Source: CAZJYT01 sp964550325 (GTDB lineage Bacteria; Patescibacteriota; Minisyncoccia; Minisyncoccales; CAZJYT01). Taken from it: a stretch of 10,207 nt of DNA. A program made the position numbers and the translations under genes. Below are positions 1 to 4,967 of this stretch, piece after piece. The first letter of the stretch is position 1. The number at the start of each line of letters is the position of its first letter. The stretch lies in assembly GCA_964550325.1 (NCBI GenBank), contig CAZJYT010000035.1, positions 1-10,207 of the forward strand, read 5' to 3'. The notes below the pieces were generated by a model that saw only the letters and a program-made list of their open reading frames with translations, made no database searches and was not told where the DNA came from.

Positions 1-199
1 GAGAAGGTAAAGATTTATAAAGGTCTGGGTAGTCATTTCTGATAATTTTATAAAGGGTGGGATAGTTTAAGATTTTTTTAGTTTCTTTATAATGGTTTTT
101 AGTTAAAGAAAGGGCTTGGTTATATAAGTTTTTAGAAGCTTTAAAGAGTTCAATTAAATCTTTTCTGTAAGGTATTTTAAAAACTCTTGTTAACCTCAT
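1..199 (-). CDS. tnpB: TnpB-family RNA-guided endonuclease, N-terminal part only (runs off left edge)
   Basis: Sixty-six codons from an ATG at 199 continue past the window edge. The visible part has hallmarks of the N-terminus of IS200/IS605 TnpB proteins: a basic start (MRLTRVFKIP), NLYNQAL at residues 24-30, LNYPTLYKII at 44-53 and YKSLPS at 61-66, matching the family pattern of an N-x-A motif, an L-x-Y-x-x-L-Y helix and a conserved Leu-Pro-Ser. TnpB proteins are RuvC nucleases guided by an omega RNA; the RuvC residues would lie outside the window, so activity cannot be judged. An in-frame stop at 215-217 upstream and the absence of another ATG favour this start, although no strong ribosome binding site is seen. 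The gene sits just downstream of a repeat array and of the promoter at 522-549, so it is probably transcribed with that array. A related Cas12f-like protein is possible. Confidence 0.75.
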   Translation of the reverse strand, partial: MRLTRVFKIPYRKDLIELFKASKNLYNQALSLTKNHYKETKKILNYPTLYKIIRNDYPDLYKSLPS

Positions 200-256
200 T
201 TTTTGTTTTCTTTTTTAAATAATTTTAAATACTTTTAATAAAAATTTAAATCATAA

Positions 257-489
257 AGTTCGCTCCTTCCCTAAGTTTCTCTAATAGTTTAGCTCACTTA
301 TTTTTTAAGTTGCTTGAAACTAACAGTTCGATTTTCAATATAGTTACTCCCACTCTTTAGCTCACTTTATAGGCAAGTTTCTTCCTTTTTGTAGTTTGCC
401 AAATTATTTATAAATCCACTTTATTCACAAGTTGCTCTTTAAATGCAGTTTCGCTCTTAATTAAAGAAACTTATTATATAAAGCTTTTT
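257..489 (-). repeat. Dual-element interspaced repeat array 1 (left array, TIGR-like)
   Basis: Two short elements alternate, written here on the plus strand. A (AGYTCRCT-like) starts at 257, 291, 325, 359 and 393, then after a phase slip at 447 and 482, with a weak copy at 413. B (GTTACTT-like: gtttctc, gttgctt, gttactc, gtttctt, gttgctc, gaaactt) starts at 275, 309, 343, 377, 431 and 466. Every clear B-to-A step is 16 bp, which leaves a 9-bp interval. A-to-B steps are 18 or 19 bp. The intervals differ in sequence between units. The array lies between the promoter at 522-549 and the TnpB start at 199, so leftward transcription is likely. It has the same rules as the larger array at 1172-1797. 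The layout resembles TIGR guide arrays; this assignment is inference. Confidence 0.8.
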
Positions 490-521
490 CTTAAAACAAT
501 TTTACAATTTCATTTATCTTT

Positions 522-549
522 ATTATAACACATTTTTAAATTTTGTCAA
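522..549 (-). promoter_or_regulatory. Near-consensus sigma70-type promoter in front of array 1 and tnpB
   Basis: On the minus strand a perfect TTGACA (544-549) is followed after 16 bp by a perfect TATAAT (522-527), preceded by TG-T as in an extended -10 element. It overlaps the stop codon of the DnaB_N gene (546-548). The expected start of transcription is near 515, about 25 nt before the first element of array 1. From the C before the -35 to the end of the -10 it is close to a duplicate of the promoter at 4354-4381: both share CTTGACA and AAATGTGTTATAAT. It probably drives a transcript that reads array 1 and then tnpB. Confidence 0.85.
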
Positions 550-1178
550 GACTTTTTAATTTCTTTTCTTTTTGTATATTTCTTTTTATTTTCTAAACTT
601 TGAAAAATAGAATTTACAAACTTTTCAAAATTTGTCGATGGATTATTTAAAGCCTTTGCAAAGAAAATTTCAATCTTATCAAAAATTTTATCAAATTCTG
701 TTTTTTTATAATCTTTATTTTCATTTTCTAAACATTCTACAAGATTTTTTAAATCATTTATAAAATCTTTTAAATATTCTTTAATTTCTTCTATTTCAGA
801 AATCTGTATTTTTAAAATAGCATCATTCAATAAACTTACAATTTTTCTTACAATGCTTAATTCTCTTACAACTTTTGCATAATGGATAACTTGACCAGTT
901 GTTGGCAAAAGTTCTGCAAGTTCTTTTAAATATGATTCTTCTACCTTATCAAGTTCTTTTTTATCTAAAAGTCTTTGATAAACTGAAACAAGATTTATAT
1001 TTTCATTTTTATCATATAGATCAGAAATTGCCTGAAAAATTAATCTGTTTTTGAGGAGGTAAAAATCTTCTGGCTTAACAAGATTTTTAATTTTTTCGTA
1101 AACTTTTTTACTATCATCAAGGGGGCTTAGAATAGAAGCTAATACAAACTTTTCGGCAAGTTCGTTGTAAAAGTTCAT
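546..1178 (-). CDS. Stand-alone DnaB N-terminal-domain protein
   Basis: Residues 7-120 of this 210-residue protein match the N-terminal helical domain of replicative helicase DnaB: AEKFVLASIL near the start, KPEDFYLLKNRLIFQAI at 35-51, INLVSVYQRL at 61-70, then YLKELAELLP and a YAKVVRELSIVRKI helix at 100-113. In DnaB this domain forms the hexamer collar and contacts primase. The RecA-like ATPase domain of a normal DnaB (about 450 residues) is absent. Instead there is an acidic, probably coiled-coil stretch (about 125-155) and a Lys-rich tail. The gene may act with the separate ATPase at 2349-3833, or modulate the host helicase or primase; both are inference. It is flanked by the two repeat arrays, and its start codon lies inside an A-like element (1172-1179). 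No convincing ribosome binding site is visible; GAGTG upstream is the best candidate. Confidence 0.8.
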   Translation of the reverse strand: MNFYNELAEKFVLASILSPLDDSKKVYEKIKNLVKPEDFYLLKNRLIFQAISDLYDKNENINLVSVYQRLLDKKELDKVEESYLKELAELLPTTGQVIHYAKVVRELSIVRKIVSLLNDAILKIQISEIEEIKEYLKDFINDLKNLVECLENENKDYKKTEFDKIFDKIEIFFAKALNNPSTNFEKFVNSIFQSLENKKKYTKRKEIKKS

Positions 1179-1797
1179 TTCACTCTTGCTCTTGGTTACT
1201 TAATAGCTTTAGTTTAAATTTTCTGCTAACTTAATATAATTCGCTAAATTGTTTTGTTTCTTGAAAAACATAGCTTACTTACAAAAAATGTTACTTATTA
1301 TTTTAAATTCACTAAACCTTTTAGGCTCTTTGCATTAATAGTTCGCTCTATGGCAGCGGTGCTATCACACCTTGGCTTCACTCCTTCTTAAAGTCACTCA
1401 CACTATCAAGTTCGCTAAATAAAAATGTTACTTTAACCCCTCCAGCTCGCTTATGGCTTGTGTTACTACCACACCTCAGCTTCACTTATTTTTCGTGTTA
1501 CTTGGCTGGAAAAGTTCACTATTTACCAGTGTCTCTTTTACCACATAGTTCACTTTTAACCTTTGGCTCTTTCCACTTCCAGTTGCGTTCGCTTCCTGTT
1601 GCTTATGGAACATAGCTCGCTTTTTTCCCTTAGGTTACTTTCCCACCATAGCTTGCTCTATTTTTCTTGTTACTTAGCAAATTTAGCTCACTCAATTCCT
1701 TTGTTACTCCCAAATGATAGTTCGCTTTGCCCTCTTTTTGTTGCTCTCTTTATCAAGCTCACTTTTACTCCGCGGTTCTTTGCCGAAAAAGTTTATT
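1172..1797 (-). repeat. Dual-element interspaced repeat array 2 (main array, TIGR-like)
   Basis: This non-coding stretch is an array of about 17 units. On the plus strand element A (consensus AGYTCRCT) starts at 1205, 1238, 1272, 1306, 1340, 1374, 1409, 1444, 1478, 1513, 1547, 1581, 1614, 1650, 1685, 1719 and 1756. Element B (GTTACTT, variants gttgctt, ggctctt, gtctctt) starts at 1222, 1256, 1290, 1324, 1358, 1393, 1427, 1462, 1497, 1531, 1565, 1598, 1634, 1669, 1703, 1740 and 1775. Of sixteen B-to-A steps fifteen are exactly 16 bp and one is 17. A-to-B steps run from 17 to 21. The full period is 33-37, mean about 34.4. Intervals are unrelated, for example tcccaccat, agcaaattt, ccaaatgat and tctttatca after successive B copies at 1634-1740. 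Weak A-like copies overlap the DnaB_N start codon (1172) and the stop codon of the 91-residue gene (1790). Elements at the low-coordinate end are more degenerate. Confidence 0.85.
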
Positions 1798-2068
1798 TTA
1801 CAAACTCTTCTATTTTTCCTTCCTTTGTTTCTATAATTTCAATTTCAAACTCATTTTCTAACCATTTTTGAGCTTCTTCTTCTTTTTCAAAAGACTTGGT
1901 TATAAAAATATCTTCAAATTTAAGAATTGCAACATAAATATTTTTACCATCTATCTGTCTTTCTCTAATGCCAACTGAGGAAATACAAAATGGTTCCACA
2001 TATATTCCTTTTACAAGTTTTTTTAATATTCCTTTTACTGGTTTAGTTTTAAATTGATAAATTTTCAT
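1793..2068 (-). CDS. Small protein of unknown function (91 aa)
   Basis: Not recognised. It begins with a basic segment (MKIYQFKTKPVKGILKKL), has a mixed beta-like centre (VEPFCISSVGIRERQ, KNIYVAILKFEDIFITKSF) and a glutamate-rich C-terminal half (EKEEEAQKWLENEFEIEIIE). This composition fits a small soluble phage or plasmid protein. Its ATG overlaps the TGA of the preceding gene (ATGA at 2065-2068), so it is translationally coupled and belongs to the replication operon that starts near 4347. Its stop codon touches the first A-like element of array 2, so the operon transcript could continue into that array. Confidence 0.65.
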   Translation of the reverse strand: MKIYQFKTKPVKGILKKLVKGIYVEPFCISSVGIRERQIDGKNIYVAILKFEDIFITKSFEKEEEAQKWLENEFEIEIIETKEGKIEEFVK

Positions 2069-2337
2069 TTTTCTTTTTTTCTTTCATCAATAAACTCGTC
2101 AAAAACTAAAATTTTATTTTGACAAATTCTTAAAGTCCAATATTTTACAAAATTTGTTTCACCTGTTAATTTCTTTTCTGCTAACCATTCAATTTTAGGC
2201 TCACCAAAATGCGGACACCAGTCTCCACACCAAACTTCTTCTTCAGTATCAGAAATAAAAGGGCATACTTGATATTTTCTTTCTTCCTTACCTCTCTTAA
2301 TCCATAAATATCCTCCAGAACTAATTCCTCCTTTCAT
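2065..2337 (-). CDS. Small cysteine-containing protein of unknown function (90 aa)
   Basis: Not assigned to a named family. Cys25, Cys37, Cys41 and His43 lie in CPFISDTEEEVWCGDWCPHF, a spacing that could bind zinc or another metal; a fourth cysteine is Cys72. Short proteins with a CGDWCP-type core occur in phage genomes without known function (recollection of the pattern, not a search result). The start is supported by AAGGAGAATAAAA just before the ATG. It follows the ATPase gene by 11 bp and overlaps the next gene by 4 bp, so it is a mid-operon member. Confidence 0.7.
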   Translation of the reverse strand: MKGGISSGGYLWIKRGKEERKYQVCPFISDTEEEVWCGDWCPHFGEPKIEWLAEKKLTGETNFVKYWTLRICQNKILVFDEFIDERKKEK

Positions 2338-2348
2338 TTTTATTCTCC

Positions 2349-3833
2349 TTAAAATGGAATTTTGTCATTATCATCTGTAATTTCACCATTTTCAAAATTA
2401 TTAATATTTTCTATATCTTTTTTCTTTTTAAACTTACCTTTTTCAATTTTAACTAAAATTTCTTTACCAACCATTTCATTTAAAACTTTAGAAACATATT
2501 TGCCATCTAAGTCATAATATCCCGCAATTTCTTTAGGCGTAATTACATCTCTACCTTTTTCTTCTATATATTCAAGAATCAATTCTTCTACTTTTTTAAT
2601 TTTAGCTTTTTCATCATTAATTTGTAACAATTTTATTTCACATCTTTTTTCATTATTTTCTTCTTCCTCTTCAAAAACTATTTCAAATTCATAACTAAAT
2701 CTTTTTAATCCTAAGTTGTCTTTAACTGATTTAATTTCAACAACAAAACCATTTTTAACCTGTCTTATTTGTTTTAATCCCCATACAACACGGGGAATAG
2801 CTAAATGGTGAATTGTTCCTCTTGGTAAATTAGCCTCATCTCTTAAATCCTGTTTGCTTGGATGCATAATTAACATAACTCCTATTCCTTTTGAAATAAA
2901 AGTTTCTCTTATAAATGAATAAATCAAATGTGTTTTATCTACTGAAGAAAATGAAAGAAATGCAGAGGTTACTGAATCTATTACAACAAATTTAGGATTA
3001 AATACTGAAAGAACTTTTCTTATTATTTTTCTATTAATTTTTTTAGTTATATCTCCTGTTAAAAACTGAATATAAAAATCTTTTACATCTTTGATTCCAA
3101 TTAATTCAGCTTCAATTTTAATCCAATTTTTAATTTCTTCTTTCTTTTCTAAAATTTCTGTTATATTTCCTTCAAATCCAAAATATACTACATTACAGGG
3201 TTCAATATAAAATTTATCTATTATTGAAAAAATGCGATCTTTTGAATGAAGAATAAGAGGAATATTATTTTGAAGTCTATAGAGCATAGATAAAACCCAA
3301 AGAGTTTTACCTTCTCCCATTGGAGAAACTAAAATACTTTCTCCAGCTTTAAAGAAAAATGGTTCATATAAAAATTTAGATTGAGTGGGTCTATTTAATT
3401 CTTCTATATGTTTATTTTCTATTTCTTCATAAATCTTATTTAACAAAACTGAGATCGAAAAATTTTTATTATCAATACCCAATTTTTTACTTACTTCTTT
3501 ATCAAATTCAACTCTTGATCGCAAGTTTTCATAATCTAACAAAAAATCTGTAACAACATTTTCTAAAGTAAAATATGTAACACTTGGATTAGTTATTATT
3601 TCATTTATAGTAACAAAACCACATAATCTTTCTAAATTTTTTCCTGTATATTCAATTTCTAAATATTTTTCTCCTAAAGGAACACCATTTTCATCTCTTT
3701 CTCTTAAAATTGCATCAAAAAAGAAGTAATCAAATTCAAAATATGGTTTTTTTATTTCTCTTTTATAATAATTTTGAGGAACAATTTCTAATTCAAAATT
3801 TCTATGTTTAACTTTTAATCTATTTTCAAACAT
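2349..3833 (-). CDS. RecA-fold (RepA/DnaB-like) ATPase, probable replication helicase or loader
   Basis: The 494-residue protein has a Walker A motif at residues 169-177 (VSPMGEGKT, with Lys176), hydrophobic strand plus acidic Walker B at 281-287 (KFVVIDS, Asp286) and a sensor-like strand VMLIMHPSK at 319-327. This is the arrangement of the RecA-fold family of plasmid RepA helicases and phage DnaB/KaiC-like ATPases (AAA_25-like). An N-terminal region of about 150 residues is unassigned. Residues 412-468 look like a winged helix (TPKEIAGYY, KYVSKVLNEMVGKEIL). The protein ends in an acidic tail, DDNDKIPF, like the tip of single-stranded DNA-binding proteins. It overlaps the upstream helix-turn-helix gene by 8 bp and lies downstream of the iteron region, so replication initiation or helicase work there is likely. 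The hexameric helicase role itself is inference; a DNA-repair ATPase is the alternative. Confidence 0.8.
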   Translation of the reverse strand: MFENRLKVKHRNFELEIVPQNYYKREIKKPYFEFDYFFFDAILRERDENGVPLGEKYLEIEYTGKNLERLCGFVTINEIITNPSVTYFTLENVVTDFLLDYENLRSRVEFDKEVSKKLGIDNKNFSISVLLNKIYEEIENKHIEELNRPTQSKFLYEPFFFKAGESILVSPMGEGKTLWVLSMLYRLQNNIPLILHSKDRIFSIIDKFYIEPCNVVYFGFEGNITEILEKKEEIKNWIKIEAELIGIKDVKDFYIQFLTGDITKKINRKIIRKVLSVFNPKFVVIDSVTSAFLSFSSVDKTHLIYSFIRETFISKGIGVMLIMHPSKQDLRDEANLPRGTIHHLAIPRVVWGLKQIRQVKNGFVVEIKSVKDNLGLKRFSYEFEIVFEEEEENNEKRCEIKLLQINDEKAKIKKVEELILEYIEEKGRDVITPKEIAGYYDLDGKYVSKVLNEMVGKEILVKIEKGKFKKKKDIENINNFENGEITDDNDKIPF

Positions 3834-4341
3834 TTTTTAAAGTCTCTTCCCAAATTGAAAGAAAATTTTGATAATCTTCATCCGTTTTAAAAAATTTTCT
3901 TTTAACTTCCCAAACAGGAATAAGATATTTCTTTTTTTTGCTATTAGGAATGCGTATTTCAATTGCTTCTAATTTATTTTCTTTTATTAATCTTATAACT
4001 GTGTTAACGGAAATATTTAAAAATCTGGCAATTTCTATTGTTTTTAAAAACAAAGTTTTATTTTTATCTTTTTGATCATAAATTTTTTTTAGCTCTTCAA
4101 GAAAAATTTTATAACTTTCTTCTGATAATATTCTTTTAAAAGCCCAAACAGGGATTGAATATACAAATTTATTAAGTCTTGGACTGAAATGTTTAATTCC
4201 TAAAATTGTATGTGTATCTATTAATTTTTTTGAAGTTTCTGGTGAAATTCCTAAAATTTGAGAAAATTCATTAAGAGTAAAAAATTGTTTTTTAATTCCT
4301 TTATTTTTAAGCTCTTCTAAAATCTGTCTTATTTCTTTCAT
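3826..4341 (-). CDS. Tandem helix-turn-helix DNA-binding protein, probable replication or partition regulator
   Basis: The 171-residue protein consists of two copies of one module about 78 residues apart. Copy 1 has a helix-turn-helix at about 21-45 (FTLNEFSQILGISPETSKKL) followed by YSIPVWAFKRI at 61-71. Copy 2 has one at 99-123 (IEIARFLNISVNTVIRLIKE) followed by YLIPVWEVKRKF at 139-150. The type resembles excisionase/MerR-like helix-turn-helix domains. I chose ATG 4341 and not the in-frame ATG at 4365, because the latter lies inside the promoter, upstream of the expected transcript start near 4347. The message would therefore be almost leaderless, with about 6 nt before the ATG and no ribosome binding site. 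It is first in the operon with the ATPase and adjacent to the repeat elements at 4496-4868, which it may bind and through which it may control its own promoter; both points are inference. Confidence 0.75.
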   Translation of the reverse strand: MKEIRQILEELKNKGIKKQFFTLNEFSQILGISPETSKKLIDTHTILGIKHFSPRLNKFVYSIPVWAFKRILSEESYKIFLEELKKIYDQKDKNKTLFLKTIEIARFLNISVNTVIRLIKENKLEAIEIRIPNSKKKKYLIPVWEVKRKFFKTDEDYQNFLSIWEETLKNV

Positions 4342-4353
4342 TATTGTTTTAAA

Positions 4354-4381
4354 ATTATAACACATTTTTTTTCAATGTCAA
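4354..4381 (-). promoter_or_regulatory. Near-consensus sigma70-type promoter of the replication operon
   Basis: On the minus strand a perfect TTGACA (4376-4381) precedes a perfect TATAAT (4354-4359) by 16 bp, with TG-T directly before the -10 box. Transcription should start close to 4347, only about six bases before ATG 4341. It shares CTTGACA and AAATGTGTTATAAT with the promoter at 522-549; only the middle of the spacer differs. It reads the helix-turn-helix gene, the ATPase gene and the two small genes, possibly continuing into array 2 and the DnaB_N gene, since no terminator is evident between them. Confidence 0.88.
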
Positions 4382-4448
4382 GATTTAAATTTGAAATAAT
4401 TGAAATTATTGAAAAAATAACTGAAGAATTGGAAATTATGCAAAGAAA

Positions 4449-4550
4449 ATTATAATATAAAAAAATGCAATAATATAAAGAGGCATAGTAGCATATACGA
4501 AAAATTATGCGAAAACCACTACGAAATATGGGTGAAATGTGGTGAGAAAT
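4449..4550 (+). repeat. Long direct repeat, copy 1
   Basis: This segment starts attataatataaa, passes through catagtagcatatacgaaaa and ccactacgaaat, and ends gaaatgtggtgagaaat. It matches 4601-4713 over its whole length with scattered substitutions and one insertion of about 11 bp in copy 2, which adds one extra iteron turn. The strand is nominal. Confidence 0.85.
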
Positions 4551-4600
4551 AAGTGCGAAATATCTTAATAAAATAAAAATTCGCAACAATATAAAAAGAT

Positions 4601-4713
4601 ATTATAATATAAAAATTTGTAATAATATAAAAAGGTATAGTGGCATATACGAAAAATTGTGAGAAAAATAGGTGAAAACCACTACGAAATCAGGGTGAAA
4701 TGAAGTAAGAAAT
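4601..4713 (+). repeat. Long direct repeat, copy 2
   Basis: Second copy of the segment at 4449-4550, offset by about 152 bp. It retains attataatataaa, tggcatatacgaaaaatt and ccactacgaaat, and carries an extra gagaaaaatag-like insertion. A shorter third similarity (cgcaacaatataaaaaga, 4582-4599) lies between the copies. The duplication multiplies the iteron clusters. Confidence 0.82.
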
Positions 4714-4777
4714 GGAAATAAATGACTTTATAATATGAAGACTTTTAAAAAAAATACGAAAAATAATACGAAAAGTG

Positions 4778-4868
4778 GGTGAAACAATTACGAAAGTTTA
4801 AGTCAACGCTTTCTAACATAGATAAAATCTTGCTTAGGGAAGGCAACTTTTCGTAATTTTTTTTCACC
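4778..4868 (+). repeat. Long imperfect inverted repeat with ~46 bp centre in the origin region
   Basis: The left arm 4778-4798 (ggtgaaacaattacgaaagtt, one base shown past its core) pairs with the right arm 4845-4868, which reads ggtgaaa, an A-run, then attacgaaaagtt on the minus strand. The arms differ by a few inserted A residues. Each arm carries one GGTGAAA and one TACGAAA element, so the iterons face each other across a centre at 4799-4844. The centre contains the least AT-rich part of the region (gtcaacgctttc, gcttagggaaggc). It could be a nucleoprotein target or a cruciform at an origin. Confidence 0.7.
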
Positions 4869-4967
4869 TCTCTATTATATTTTTATTAAAAAAATAAAAA
4901 CAATAATACTAATACTATATATATACCTACCTACTAATACGCACTATACCTGCGAAAAAAAATCAAA

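Larger units (their letters stand above)
4496..4868 (+). repeat. Iteron-like array (TACGAAA / GGTGAAA), candidate replication origin or partition site
   Basis: A 7-8 bp element recurs in three clusters. Cluster 1: tacgaaa 4496, tgcgaaa 4508, tacgaaa 4520, ggtgaaa 4531, gtgagaaa 4542, tgcgaaa 4554. Cluster 2: tacgaaa 4648, gtgagaaa 4659, ggtgaaa 4671, tacgaaa 4683, ggtgaaa 4694, gtaagaaa 4705. Cluster 3: tacgaaa 4755, tacgaaa 4767, ggtgaaa 4778, tacgaaa 4789. Steps within a cluster are 11 or 12 bp, so neighbouring copies face nearly the same side of the helix. Two inverted copies follow (tttcgta 4849-4855, tttcacc 4862-4868). Regular iterons beside a helicase-like gene and an AT-rich tract are typical of plasmid and phage origins. 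The tandem helix-turn-helix protein is the natural candidate for binding them. Confidence 0.8.
4366..4967. other. Gene-free 600-bp region: candidate origin with AT-rich tract
   Basis: No credible gene is present. From right to left it holds an AT-rich tract (about 4856-4925, including tactatatatatacc), a long inverted repeat, three clusters of iteron-like elements, two long direct repeats and the operon promoter at its left end. The AT-rich tract next to the inverted repeat would suit a DNA unwinding element. I see no clear transcription terminator for the genes to the right and no tRNA-like structure. Confidence 0.7.

Noticed and set aside
1..199. The left-edge gene as a Tas (Nop-domain) protein partner of the arrays
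   Set aside because: The visible N-terminus carries TnpB-type motifs (NLYNQAL, LYKII, YKSLPS) and nothing resembling a Nop domain; the rest is outside the window, so this cannot be fully excluded.
1349..1475. Small hairpins within the array (for example atggca/tgctat, gtgt/acac)
   Set aside because: They are short, imperfect and not repeated from unit to unit, so they do not explain the periodicity.
1172..1797. A classical CRISPR array
   Set aside because: There is no single conserved repeat of 23-40 bp. Two 7-8 bp degenerate elements alternate with intervals of 9 and 10-13 bp, and no cas gene is visible.
1563..1871. Open frame of 102 codons on the plus strand, rich in Leu and Ser
   Set aside because: It lies wholly on the repeat array and the end of a minus-strand gene, has no ribosome binding site, and its Leu/Ser content is a by-product of the repeated cttact and gctc elements.
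4341..4589. Open frame of 82 codons on the minus strand in the origin region, membrane-like
   Set aside because: It spans the promoter and the direct repeat; its Ile/Tyr/Phe-rich translation arises from AT-rich repeats and no ribosome binding site precedes it.
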